From: Mycobacterium sp. 852002-51163_SCH5372311
Lineage (GTDB): Bacteria; Actinomycetota; Actinomycetes; Mycobacteriales; Mycobacteriaceae
Length of the DNA stretch: 56,535 nucleotides
NCBI RefSeq assembly: GCF_001667115.1
Contig: NZ_LZIJ01000011.1
Location: 1-56,535, forward strand
Direction: 5' to 3'
Shown here: positions 8,314-16,730 of the stretch, in pieces
How positions within the stretch are numbered: position 1 is the stretch's first letter
How the letters are laid out: the number at the start of each line of letters is the position of its first letter
Translations under genes and position numbers: made by a program
Notes under the pieces: generated by a model
What the model was told of the DNA's origin: nothing
Database searches by the model: none
The model's input: only the letters and a program-made list of their open reading frames with translations

Positions 8314-8787
8314 TCACCGGGTACGGATGTGGACCTCGCAGTTGAGCGTTGCCTCCAGCGCCGTGTGGATCCGGCTTTCCGGGATGCGTTCGAGGTCTTC
8401 TTCCCGCAACGTGACATAGATGATGTCGAAGCCTTCATCGCCCGCGTGACGGGCGATGTCGCCGGTGAGCCCGAACGCCGACAGCACTCCGCGGGCGTCG
8501 TCGTCGGTTCCCCTGCTGATGAAGGTAACCGCACCGGCCACCGGGTCGGTTCCGAAGGCCCTGGTACACAAGTTGATCGCTGCTTTCTTAGTTGGGTCGA
8601 CGTCGTTGCTTTCGATCAGCAGTTCGACCTCGCGGCGGCCGTTCGGCATGGCCGCGAGATCATTTTCCACCACCTCAGCGCCCAACTCGGCCACCAGCCC
8701 GAGGAGCACAGCCGTGCCCTTGCGTAACTGCTCCGGCGTAAGCACACCGCCCGGATCGACATTGACCCGTATCACCGCAGTTCGCAT
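8314..8787 (-). CDS. conserved hypothetical protein
   Basis: 157 residues from the ATG at 8787. An upstream alternative at 8844 would run through the start of the divergent gene, so the shorter form is preferred. The protein (MRTAVIRVNVDPGGVLTPEQ, ELGAEVVENDLAAMP, then IPESRIHTALEATLNCEVHI at the end) looks soluble, mixed alpha/beta and without signal peptide, cysteine cluster or transmembrane segment. I do not recognise the family. It converges with the hydrolase (5 bases between stops) and is divergent from the NuoF-like gene 37 bases away. Confidence 0.7.
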   Translation of the reverse strand: MRTAVIRVNVDPGGVLTPEQLRKGTAVLLGLVAELGAEVVENDLAAMPNGRREVELLIESNDVDPTKKAAINLCTRAFGTDPVAGAVTFISRGTDDDARGVLSAFGLTGDIARHAGDEGFDIIYVTLREEDLERIPESRIHTALEATLNCEVHIRTR

Positions 8788-8824
8788 GCGGGCTAGCCTA
8801 ACGGGAGTGATGGCGGGCTGAATC

Positions 8825-10135
8825 ATGAAGACACAAGCAACCACTCAAGCAGCGGTCGCGACAGCTCTCTGGCCGGGTTGTCCGCCCCGCCTGCTGGTGC
8901 CCGGCGTCGAATCCTACGCGACGTATCGGGAACAAGGCGGCTACCAGCCGCTGACTGACGTAGACGGACTACTCGCCGAAGTCGAAGCCGGGGGCCTGCT
9001 CGGCCGTGGCGGCGCCGCCTTTCCGCTTGCGGTCAAATTGCGTTCGGTCCGTGACAACGGGCAGCCTGACGGTGGCACCGGCCGCACAGTCGTCGTCGCG
9101 AATGGCGAAGAGGGAGAACCGGCTTCGATCAAGGACCGATGGTTGTTACGCAATCGGCCGCATCTGGTTCTCGACGGGCTTCGGCTGGCCGCGGCGATCG
9201 TGGGCGCCGACCGCGCCTACGTCTATGTGTCCGACCAGGAGTCGGCGCACAGCGTCGAAACCGCGCTGAGCGAACTCGATCCGGGCATCCTCGGCGGCGT
9301 CCCGGTTGACCTCTGGACAGTGACGCCCGGGTACGTCGCCGGCGAGGAGACCGCGGCGGTCCGCGCCATCAACGGGGGCCCCGCCAAGCCGACGGATAAG
9401 CCGCCGCGCCCCTATGAAGAGGGCGTCGGGGAGCGTCCCACTCTGGTGAGCAATGTCGAGACACTGGCCAATCTGCCGTTCCTGCAACGGCACGGCTCGG
9501 CAGCGTTCCGCTCGCAGGGTACGTCGGGCTCGCCGGGCACGTTTCTGGCGACCATCACCGGAGCCGGGCGGTCACCCGTTCTCTACGAACTTCCACATGG
9601 GTTGCCGTTCGCTGAATTGGTTGCGCTGCACGGTGTTTCGGCAGATCAGGTGCGGGGCGCGCTGATGGGCGGTTATTTCGCCGGTCTGCTCAACCGGACG
9701 GTGCTGGACACCACTTTGGACCATGAGACCATGCGAGGCATCGGCAGCGGTCTGGGTTGCGGCGCGATCACGCTCATCACCGACGACTGCCCCGTTGCAG
9801 TCGCGGCCTCGGTACTGGCCTACTTCGACCGAGAAAACGCCAGTCAGTGCGGATCGTGTTTCAACGGAACGGCGGCCATGGCCGCGGTCGGCGGCGCGCT
9901 GCGCGACGGCGTCGCCACCACCGAGGATGTCGACCGATTGCGCCGCTGGTCGGTGGTGCTGCGGGGCCGTGGCGCCTGCGCGACGCTCGACGCCGCTTGC
10001 AACGTGGCGGCGAGCTTGCTGGACCAGTTCCCCCGCGAGGTGACGGGCCATCTCGACGGTGATTGCCCGGACTGCCGCAACCACCCGTTCCGCGCCGACC
10101 GTCCCTACGAGGCGGAGGCTTGGAGGCAACCATGA
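8825..10135 (+). CDS. NuoF-like NADH dehydrogenase (diaphorase) subunit, stand-alone
   Basis: 436 residues related to the 51-kDa flavoprotein of complex I. The FMN site reads GRGGAAFPLAVKLRSV (about 59-74). The NADH site has ANGEEGEPASIKDRWLLR and YVAGEETAAVRAINGG. An SLBB-like segment precedes the C-terminal cluster region (SQCGSCFNG, then ACATLDAACN). Complex I NuoF has CxxCxxC plus a distant Cys; here the third position is not Cys, so the N3 cluster is altered or missing. No other nuo genes are nearby. The stop overlaps the start of a ferredoxin gene (ATGA), so the pair probably forms an NADH-to-ferredoxin reductase feeding local oxygenases. Confidence 0.85.
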   Translation: MKTQATTQAAVATALWPGCPPRLLVPGVESYATYREQGGYQPLTDVDGLLAEVEAGGLLGRGGAAFPLAVKLRSVRDNGQPDGGTGRTVVVANGEEGEPASIKDRWLLRNRPHLVLDGLRLAAAIVGADRAYVYVSDQESAHSVETALSELDPGILGGVPVDLWTVTPGYVAGEETAAVRAINGGPAKPTDKPPRPYEEGVGERPTLVSNVETLANLPFLQRHGSAAFRSQGTSGSPGTFLATITGAGRSPVLYELPHGLPFAELVALHGVSADQVRGALMGGYFAGLLNRTVLDTTLDHETMRGIGSGLGCGAITLITDDCPVAVAASVLAYFDRENASQCGSCFNGTAAMAAVGGALRDGVATTEDVDRLRRWSVVLRGRGACATLDAACNVAASLLDQFPREVTGHLDGDCPDCRNHPFRADRPYEAEAWRQP

Positions 10136-10428
10136 AAGTCCGGTTGGACCGCACCGTTTGCGACGGCTTCGGCGTCTGCGCCAAGCATGCCCCCGGATAC
10201 TTCTCCCTGGACGACTGGGGATACGCGTCGCTGATCGGGGACGGCACTGTGGCGGCCGAAGACCACCACGCGGTGATGCGGGCGGTGCTGGACTGTCCGG
10301 TGCATGCCATCACCGAGATCGGTCAGCGGAGGCCCAGCGTCCCGCACCCGGAACTACATGACGAAGACGATCCCGCGGCTCACGTCAATACCGAAGCGAA
10401 CGAAGCTCAGTGGGGATTCACCCGCTGA
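10132..10428 (+). CDS. ferredoxin ([3Fe-4S] type)
   Basis: 98 residues. Cluster residues are CDGFGVC near 11-17 and the later LDCPVHAI, three cysteines with the typical Cys-Pro end. The middle position of a [4Fe-4S] motif is not Cys (AKHAP), which points to a [3Fe-4S] cluster as in P450 partner ferredoxins. It overlaps the NuoF-like gene by four bases. A poorly conserved acidic tail of about 35 residues (HPELHDEDDPAAH) extends beyond the usual length of about 63. Likely the electron acceptor of the neighbouring diaphorase. Confidence 0.88.
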   Translation: MKVRLDRTVCDGFGVCAKHAPGYFSLDDWGYASLIGDGTVAAEDHHAVMRAVLDCPVHAITEIGQRRPSVPHPELHDEDDPAAHVNTEANEAQWGFTR

Positions 10429-10523
10429 CCGCGGTGGACCTGCGCCGGATGTATTTCTAAGATCTTGCCGCCGAGAGCGGCTGGCGCCACGTCGAAACCA
10501 CCAGGGAGCACTAAACTAAGTTC

Positions 10524-10769
10524 ATGACTAAGTCCACAGCCTTGAGAGTCGGCGTTCACGAGGCGAAGACACGCCTGTCGGAGCTGTTGCGGCTCGTCGA
10601 CAGCGGGCAGGAGGTTGAGATTGCCCGCGGGGGCGAACCCGTGGCAAAGCTTGTGCCGTTTCACACCCAGGGGCGCCGCCGGTTAGGGATAGACCATGGC
10701 GTGTATACCGTGCCCGACGATTTCGATGCCTCGCTGCCGGACGATGTCCTTGAGAGCTTCTATCGGTGA
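10524..10769 (+). CDS. vapB: antitoxin, Phd/YefM family (VapB-type partner)
   Basis: 81 residues. The N-terminal VGVHEAKTRLSELLRLVDSGQEVEIARGGEPVAKLVPF is the classic Phd/YefM dimerisation and DNA-binding fold; the C-terminal YTVPDDFDASLPDDVLESFY is the toxin-binding tail. It overlaps the PIN-domain gene by four bases. It should repress its own promoter together with the toxin. Confidence 0.92.
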   Translation: MTKSTALRVGVHEAKTRLSELLRLVDSGQEVEIARGGEPVAKLVPFHTQGRRRLGIDHGVYTVPDDFDASLPDDVLESFYR

Positions 10770-11158
10770 AGCGCTACCTGATAGACACCCACGTTTGGCT
10801 GTGGATGCAGTCACAGCCCGACCGGCTATCCGTCGAAACACGAGCACTGGTTCAGGACGTCCGCGTCAGCATTTTCTTCTCTGCCGCCAGCGCCTGGGAG
10901 ATCGCAATCAAGTATCGGCTCGGCAAACTACCATTGCCCGAACCGCCGGCCTCGTATGTGCCCGACCGCATGCGCCGCTCCGGAACGTCGCCGCTGCCGG
11001 TCGATCATGCGCACACACTGAGGACCGCTGAGCTTCCGGATCACCATCGGGATCCGTTCGACCGTGTCCTCGTCGCTCAGGCGCAACTGCTCGACTTGAC
11101 GATCATCACCGCGGACGACCAGTTTTCTGCCTACGATGTCGCGGTCATCGCCGCTTGA
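10766..11158 (+). CDS. vapC: VapC-type toxin, PIN-domain ribonuclease
   Basis: 130 residues starting with GTG inside the antitoxin stop. The acidic active-site residues of PIN domains are visible: Asp7 (LIDTHVWLW), Glu45 (SAASAWEIAIKYRLGKL), Asp99 (DPFDRVLVAQA) and Asp117/118 (IITADDQF). The family cleaves specific RNAs, often tRNA or rRNA, using Mg2+. The motif set is intact, so the toxin is likely functional and kept in check by the adjacent antitoxin. Confidence 0.92.
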   Translation: MKRYLIDTHVWLWMQSQPDRLSVETRALVQDVRVSIFFSAASAWEIAIKYRLGKLPLPEPPASYVPDRMRRSGTSPLPVDHAHTLRTAELPDHHRDPFDRVLVAQAQLLDLTIITADDQFSAYDVAVIAA

Positions 11159-11202
11159 ATTCGGCCGCGACGTTCGGACTGCCCCGATCAGGAAGCGAGC
11201 CC

Positions 11203-12588
11203 ATGAGCACCGTTGACGACATGATGGCCGGGCCCGTTCCCCGGCGGCGGATCGCCGTCGCTTCGATGGTGGGCACCACGGTCGAGTTCTTCGACTTCTA
11301 CATCTATGCGACGGCCGCGGTTTCAGTCTTCCCGCACCTCTTCTACCCCAAGGGCAACCACACCACCGCGCTGCTGGCCTCGCTCGCGACGTTCGGTTTG
11401 GCTTTCGTGGCGCGTCCGCTGGGATCGATACTGTTCGGGTATTTCGGCGATCGTGCGGGTCGAAAGGCCACGCTGGTCGGCTCGCTGTTGACCATGGGGA
11501 TCGCCACTTTCGTCATCGGGCTGCTGCCGACTTACCAGGAGATCGGCGTCGTGGCGCCGGTGCTGCTGGCGATCATGCGCTTCAGCCAGGGCCTCGCGTT
11601 GGGCGGGGAGTGGAGCGGAGCGGCGCTGCTAGTCACTGAAAACGCCGAACCCGACAAGCGAGCGCGCGCGGCGATGTGGCCACAGTTGGGCGCGCCGTTC
11701 GGTTTCCTGCTGGCGAACGGGCTGTTCCTCATCCTGATCAGCCGGCTTGGCCACAGCAACCTCGAACCCGACGCGGCGGGCCCGTTCCTGACTTGGGGAT
11801 GGCGGATCCCGTTCCTCTTGAGTGTGGTCTTGGTGGCCGTCGGGCTTTATGTACGGCTGCGACTGACCGAGACGCCGGTATTCGCAAGGGCACTCGCGCG
11901 CGGCGAGCGAGTCCGGAACCCGCTGACCGTCGTGTTTCACACCAGTTGGCAAGAACTGATCATCGGCACATTCGTCATGCTCGCGACGTACACGCTGTTC
12001 TACACCGTCACCACGTGGGCACTGAGCTACGGCACCTCCAGGCGCCCGCCGCGTGGGCGGGGCCTGGGCTTCGGCTATGTGGACTTCTTGCACATTCAGC
12101 TGATCGCAGTGTTGTTCTTCGCGGCGACGGTGCCGATAGCCGGCGCGCTCGCCGACCGCTTCGGCCGACGCCGCACGTTGCTGGTTGTTACGGCGGCGAT
12201 CATCGGGTACGGTGCATCATTCGGTCTTATGCTGACGCCCGGCAGCGCGACGAAGGTTTCCGCGGCGCTGTTCCTGATCATCGGAATGACGTTGATGGGC
12301 TTGTCTTTTGGCCCGATGAGCGCGGTGCTGCCCGAACTGTTCCCGACCAATGTGCGTTATACCGGCTCTGGGATCGCCTACAACATGTCGGGCATTCTGG
12401 GCGCCGCGGTTGCGCCGTTCATCGCTACGTGGCTGGCCACCAAACACGGAGTGGTCTGGGTCGGCGTGTACCTGATCGTGGTGGCGATTCTGACCATCCT
12501 CGCGTTGTTGCTCATGCGGGAAACCAAGAACATTTCGCTGGAGAAGCCAGTTGACGACCATGCTGGCGACGCCGCCATAACTGGTTGA
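11203..12588 (+). CDS. MFS transporter, metabolite:H+ symporter (MHS) subfamily
   Basis: 461 residues from the ATG at 11203 (AGGAAG just upstream); a TTG at 11155 overlapping the toxin stop is possible but less likely. The start motif RRRIAVASMVGTTVEFFDFYIYATAAVSVFPHLFYP is typical of ShiA/KgtP/ProP-type symporters. The MFS signature GYFGDRAGRKATLVGSLLTMG follows between TM2 and TM3, and GALADRFGRRRTLL is the corresponding loop of the second half. About twelve hydrophobic segments are present. Substrates of the subfamily are organic acids, sugars acids and betaines; the specific one is not evident. Confidence 0.9.
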   Translation: MSTVDDMMAGPVPRRRIAVASMVGTTVEFFDFYIYATAAVSVFPHLFYPKGNHTTALLASLATFGLAFVARPLGSILFGYFGDRAGRKATLVGSLLTMGIATFVIGLLPTYQEIGVVAPVLLAIMRFSQGLALGGEWSGAALLVTENAEPDKRARAAMWPQLGAPFGFLLANGLFLILISRLGHSNLEPDAAGPFLTWGWRIPFLLSVVLVAVGLYVRLRLTETPVFARALARGERVRNPLTVVFHTSWQELIIGTFVMLATYTLFYTVTTWALSYGTSRRPPRGRGLGFGYVDFLHIQLIAVLFFAATVPIAGALADRFGRRRTLLVVTAAIIGYGASFGLMLTPGSATKVSAALFLIIGMTLMGLSFGPMSAVLPELFPTNVRYTGSGIAYNMSGILGAAVAPFIATWLATKHGVVWVGVYLIVVAILTILALLLMRETKNISLEKPVDDHAGDAAITG

Positions 12589-12713
12589 CCCTCGCGAGCG
12601 AGCCGCGGATCTGCCCCCGACTTACGCACCACTTCTTTGTAATGAGCCTCGCGGCGAAGCCGCCACTGGCAGCATGGCCGATGGTCCGTCCAACAGATGT
12701 GAGGGGTAGGAAG

Positions 12714-13169
12714 GTGGAGCGTCTCGGACTTATCGTTCTCATGAGCCTGATCTTCGGGGCCATCACAGGCGCTATCGCTCGCAAGAAAAACCTTTCCACG
12801 GGCGGGTGGTTTGTCATTGGCGCATTTTTGGGCCTCATCGGTTTGCTCATCGTGCTGATGCAGAGGCCCCGGCTGCCCAAGCCGCCGCCGGGTATGCGCG
12901 TGGTCAAGTGCTCATGGTGCAACGCAGTCCAAAACATCGCGGAGGCACAACCCGAGTTCGAGTGCTGGCAGTGCAAAGCAAGTCACCGGATTTGGGACGG
13001 TCCTCAACCAGAGCTGACTGAGCCGGCCACGATGCCCCAGCAGAAGCCAGTCGAGTCGATGAGCAAGGTTAGGTGTTACAAGTGCCAACACGTGCAGGCG
13101 GTGCCGCCGGATCTATCGTCGTTCCCGTGTGAGGAATGCGGCGCGAGCCTGAAACGCCGAACCAGCTGA
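12714..13169 (+). CDS. small membrane protein with two zinc ribbons
   Basis: 151 residues from the GTG at 12714 (GAGGGG about 8 bases before). Two hydrophobic segments (LGLIVLMSLIFGAITGAIA and GGWFVIGAFLGLIGLLIVLM) separated by a basic loop (RKKN) form a small hairpin. The soluble part holds two four-cysteine ribbons, CSWC...CWQC and CYKC...CEEC. The ribbons suggest binding of nucleic acid or protein at the membrane. I do not know a named function. It is followed by a possible terminator at 13198. Confidence 0.75.
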   Translation: MERLGLIVLMSLIFGAITGAIARKKNLSTGGWFVIGAFLGLIGLLIVLMQRPRLPKPPPGMRVVKCSWCNAVQNIAEAQPEFECWQCKASHRIWDGPQPELTEPATMPQQKPVESMSKVRCYKCQHVQAVPPDLSSFPCEECGASLKRRTS

Positions 13170-13197
13170 GGCGGCTAGCGAACCTGACTTTTGCTCT

Positions 13198-13220
13198 GGC
13201 GGTCCGCAAGGCCGCCTTTT
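13198..13220 (+). terminator. possible intrinsic terminator
   Basis: GGCGG and CCGCC form a short stem around a nine-base loop, followed directly by TTTT, 28 bases after the stop of the zinc-ribbon gene. The stem is short, so this is tentative. Confidence 0.4.
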
Positions 13221-13313
13221 CTGCAGGCCGAAATATTATGGAGCGCACACGATTAGGAACAGTTCTCAGTCCCCACACGTTGTCCCGAGCACCTTGGCGG
13301 CCTGCTCGCCTCC

Positions 13314-14207
13314 TCAATCGTGGCGGGCAGCCTCCTGCACGAGTTGTACGCGCGACGACAGGCCCAGCTTGGTGTAGACGTGAGTCAGGTGCGATTGGAC
13401 AGTCCGGTGCGAGATGAACAGCCGCGTGGCGATGTCTTTGTTGCCCAACCCTTCACTGGCCAGTCGCACCACATCACGCTCGGTCGGGGTGAGCGATTCC
13501 CAGCCACTGGTAGGTCGTTTGCGCTCGCCGCGACCGCGTAGCGCGTACGCGACCGCTTCCTCGGTCGACAAGCTGGCTCCTTCGGCCCAGGCAGCGTCAA
13601 AATCGCCCTCCGCCATGGCATTACGCAATTCAACAAGGCAGGCCTCGTAGCCAGGCTCATGGATCTTGAATCGGACGATGCCGTTGCGCCGCCGCATGGC
13701 GTCGGCGGCACCGAGTAAGCGGGCGGCTTCGCGGTGACTATCGGCTTGGGTGGCCAATATCCCCAAGGACTCCAGCAAGTCCGGCGTCAGGAGGTGCGCG
13801 TGCATATCGACGGCCATTGCCAACGCGTCAAAGGCGTGACGCTCAGCCTGCAGTGGCTCGCCCTCTGCCATCGCCACGCGGACGCGTTCCGCGAGGGAAT
13901 TAATCAAGTGCCAGTAACGCGTCTTCGACACCGCGGCGTCGGACCAGCGGCGGGCCTCGGTGAGGTCACCGCATGCCGCCGCGGCCTCGGCAAGTGGCGC
14001 GACGCTGATGACAAGGGGTTCTCGCTGTGGCACCGGCATTCTGTTCTGCCAGGCCTTTTCACTGGCGTCTCGGGCGGCCGATGCGTCACCCGCGGCAAGT
14101 CCGGCCCACTCCCAGCACTGCATATGCGAGGTCCAAATAGAACCCCCCGAGCATCTCTCCAACTTCGACACCCTGCTCCGCAGTGGCTCGCGCCGCGCCA
14201 AGCTCAC
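13314..14207 (-). CDS. LuxR-type regulator, C-terminal part (frameshifted from the gene at 14086-16617)
   Basis: This frame carries the end of a large cyclase/ATPase/LuxR regulator. From about 14108 down it continues the TPR-like helices (WAGLAAGDASAARDASEKAWQ) and ends in a clear LuxR helix-turn-helix (LTPTERDVVRLASEGLGNKDIATRLFISHRTVQSHLTHVYTKLGL). The first 30 or so codons of the frame (14207-14110) are antisense-like and overlap the upstream part. One extra base near 14106-14112 appears to separate the two frames. If the frameshift is real, the DNA-binding domain is no longer joined to the sensor part. Confidence 0.75.
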   Translation of the reverse strand: MSLARREPLRSRVSKLERCSGGSIWTSHMQCWEWAGLAAGDASAARDASEKAWQNRMPVPQREPLVISVAPLAEAAAACGDLTEARRWSDAAVSKTRYWHLINSLAERVRVAMAEGEPLQAERHAFDALAMAVDMHAHLLTPDLLESLGILATQADSHREAARLLGAADAMRRRNGIVRFKIHEPGYEACLVELRNAMAEGDFDAAWAEGASLSTEEAVAYALRGRGERKRPTSGWESLTPTERDVVRLASEGLGNKDIATRLFISHRTVQSHLTHVYTKLGLSSRVQLVQEAARHD

Positions 14208-16617
14208 CTTTATACGCGAGTCCGTAGGCGTAGCAGATTGAGCACAGCGCCACGATCACCGACTCGTGAGCTGCCTCGGCCTCGGCGAGCACTCCACGCA
14301 TCTCCGTGCAGCCGTCGACCACCTGCCCCAGGCATACCTGTGCCAAGCCGCGCCACATCCGGAAAATCCGCCCGTGGAAGTGATCGCCGATCGCTTTTGC
14401 GTGCAGGCAGCCTTCCTCGGCCGCCATGAGCGGGCGTTGCAGTTCGCCGGACGCGTTCCCACCGAACGCACGCCAGCCGAGCAGCTGACTCAACCTCCAC
14501 CCGTCGCCCAGTTCCCGTGCTAGGGCAATGCCTTCATCTAGATACTGATTGGCAATTTCAGTTAAAAAGATCGCCGCACCTCCGCATGCGGTCAAAGCCC
14601 GAACAGTCAGCGTGGGGTCGCCAATGTCCCGAGCGATCGCCAATGCCTGTTCGGCTAGCTCAAGGCTGTCCGGTCTCTCCAACCCGGCATAGGTGTCGAG
14701 TGCCGACCGGTCCGCGATCGCGCGTGCCCGCATCGCCGGTGCCAGTTCGTGGTTTGTGTCGGAGAGCGCGTCGTCGAACCAGCTCATCCCTTCCTGAATC
14801 CGGCCGCCGATAATCCAGAGCGGATGCAGGGCCGAGCACAGCGCAAGTGCGGCCTCAACGTCCGAGGATTCGCGACTCCATGTGAACGCGCCTCGCAGAT
14901 TGTCGATCTCCGTTTCGGCCCACGCAACGCGTCGATCCAGCTCGGTCGCGGCCGCGTCCACCAGCGCCGCAAGTGCTGTGTAGTGGTCACGATGACGGCT
15001 GCGGACTTCGTGAGCCTCGCCGGACTCGCCCAGCTTTTCCAGGGCGTATTGGCGAACTGTCTCCAGCAGACGGTATCGCGTTGGGCCAGCGCCATATTCG
15101 GCGACGACAAGAGACTTGTCGACAAGCAAGGTCAGTAGGTCCAGCACCTGGTGGCGTTCTACCTCGCCTCCACTTGCCACGGCTTCGGCGGCTCCGAGGT
15201 CAAACCCGCCCATGAATACAGCCAGCCGCCGAAAGAGCAGGCGTTCGGGCCCGGTGAGCAACGCGTGCGACCAGTCCACCGACGCGCGCAGTGTCTGCTG
15301 GCGCCGAACAGCGGCGCGTGCGCCGCCCGTCAACAAGCGGAATCGGTCGTGCAGACCATTCAGGATTTCGTCCAGTGACAATGAACGGACGCGGGCGGCG
15401 GCCAACTCGATTGCCAGCGGGACACCGTCGAGGCGATGACAGATTTCGGCAACCACGCCCGCTTTTTCGTCATCGACTTGCAAGTCCGGCCGCACCCGGC
15501 GAGCACGCTCAACGAATAGTTCGATCGCCTCGTCGCCCAATGACAACGATGGGACTCGCCAACTCACCTCGCCGGCCATTGCGATGGGTTCTCGGCTGGT
15601 GGCCAACAGAGCCAATCGCGGACAGACAGCCAAGAGCGCGCTGATCAATTCGGCGCTGGCATCCAAGACATGCTCGCAGTTGTCCAGCACCATGAGCAGA
15701 TGGCGGTTGCCGATGAACCGCGACAGCGTATCGACGGTGGCTTGGCCCGGCTCGTCACGCAAGCCCAGAGCGCGGGCCGCGGCTACGGGCACCAAGGAAG
15801 GATCCGTGATGGGTGCCAGATCGACGAACCATGCGCCATCGTCGAATTGAGATGCCATCTGCTTTGCAAGGTGTATTGCCAGGCGCGTCTTGCCGACGCC
15901 GCCGGCACCGGTCAATGTGACCAGCCGGTCGTCAGTGAGCGTCGCAGTCAGCTGATCAATTTCTTCCCTGCGCCCGACGAACGCCGTCAGCTGCGGTGGA
16001 AAGTTGTGAACCGCAGCGGCTTTCGCGGTACGCAGGGGTGGGAAGTCGTTGGCTAAGTCGGGATGGCATAGCTGGACCACCCGTTCCGGCCGCGGCAGAT
16101 CACGTAACTGATGAGTGCCTAGATCGGTCAGCCAAGCATCGCCGGGGAGCCGCTCGATCACCAAGTCACTCGTCGTGCTTGACAGCACCGTTTGTCCTCC
16201 GTGCGCGAGCTCTCGCAACCGCGCGGTGCGGTTGATGGCCGGGCCGATGTAATTGGCGTCGTCGCGTAGCTGTACTTCGCCGGTGTGCACCCCGATGCGC
16301 AGCCGGATCGGCGCGAGCGGCGCCCGCTGCAGGTCGAGGGCACACGCGATGGCGTCGCTGGCCCGTCCGAACGCGATGACGAAGCTGTCGCCCTCGCCCT
16401 GCTCCAACGGCCGAACGCCACCATGTGCGGCCACCACCTCGGCCAGCGCGCGGTCCAGCCGTGCGACGGCAGCGGTCATGTCTTCGGGTTGCGATTCCCA
16501 CAGCCGCGTGGACCCTTCGACGTCGGCAAGCAGCAACGTCACCGTCCCGGTCGGCAGCAACTCGCTCACGCCCAGATCGCTCCAGTTCAACGGCGGCATC
16601 TCCGCGTGTTGGCTCAT
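14086..16617 (-). CDS. adenylate cyclase / STAND ATPase regulator, N-terminal part (frameshifted)
   Basis: 843 residues from the ATG at 16617; other starts are at 16653 and GTG 16569. A class III nucleotidyl cyclase domain opens the protein: metal Asp32 (LLADVEGSTRLW), second Asp77 (GEGDSFVIAF), Asn129 and Arg133 (NRTARLR). The lysine that usually selects adenine, six residues before the second Asp, is Leu. A STAND/NB-ARC ATPase follows (Walker A GAGGVGKT about 237-244, Walker B LLMVLDN about 307-313), then TPR-like helices. The frame then slips and ends in VLGVGRTCRG. M. tuberculosis has intact proteins of this layout ending in LuxR. Divergent from the giant gene. Confidence 0.8.
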   Translation of the reverse strand: MSQHAEMPPLNWSDLGVSELLPTGTVTLLLADVEGSTRLWESQPEDMTAAVARLDRALAEVVAAHGGVRPLEQGEGDSFVIAFGRASDAIACALDLQRAPLAPIRLRIGVHTGEVQLRDDANYIGPAINRTARLRELAHGGQTVLSSTTSDLVIERLPGDAWLTDLGTHQLRDLPRPERVVQLCHPDLANDFPPLRTAKAAAVHNFPPQLTAFVGRREEIDQLTATLTDDRLVTLTGAGGVGKTRLAIHLAKQMASQFDDGAWFVDLAPITDPSLVPVAAARALGLRDEPGQATVDTLSRFIGNRHLLMVLDNCEHVLDASAELISALLAVCPRLALLATSREPIAMAGEVSWRVPSLSLGDEAIELFVERARRVRPDLQVDDEKAGVVAEICHRLDGVPLAIELAAARVRSLSLDEILNGLHDRFRLLTGGARAAVRRQQTLRASVDWSHALLTGPERLLFRRLAVFMGGFDLGAAEAVASGGEVERHQVLDLLTLLVDKSLVVAEYGAGPTRYRLLETVRQYALEKLGESGEAHEVRSRHRDHYTALAALVDAAATELDRRVAWAETEIDNLRGAFTWSRESSDVEAALALCSALHPLWIIGGRIQEGMSWFDDALSDTNHELAPAMRARAIADRSALDTYAGLERPDSLELAEQALAIARDIGDPTLTVRALTACGGAAIFLTEIANQYLDEGIALARELGDGWRLSQLLGWRAFGGNASGELQRPLMAAEEGCLHAKAIGDHFHGRIFRMWRGLAQVCLGQVVDGCTEMRGVLAEAEAAHESVIVALCSICYAYGLAYKGELGAARATAEQGVEVGEMLGGFYLDLAYAVLGVGRTCRG

Positions 16618-16730
16618 AGTAGCCAGCGTGAGCCGTCGCCACCCCGCGAACATCAGCGCAAACGCGGAGATTTGCGAGTCGGCGCGCGCATTATTAGCCC
16701 GCTAGCGGCGCGCGGCGCCTTTACCCGATC
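16618..16730. promoter_or_regulatory. shared divergent promoter region of two cyclase/STAND regulators
   Basis: A gap of about 110 bases separates the starts of two divergent regulator genes that share a cyclase plus STAND-ATPase layout. It must hold both promoters unless they lie inside coding sequence. No strong ribosome binding site or clear -35/-10 pair is visible on either side. Confidence 0.45.
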
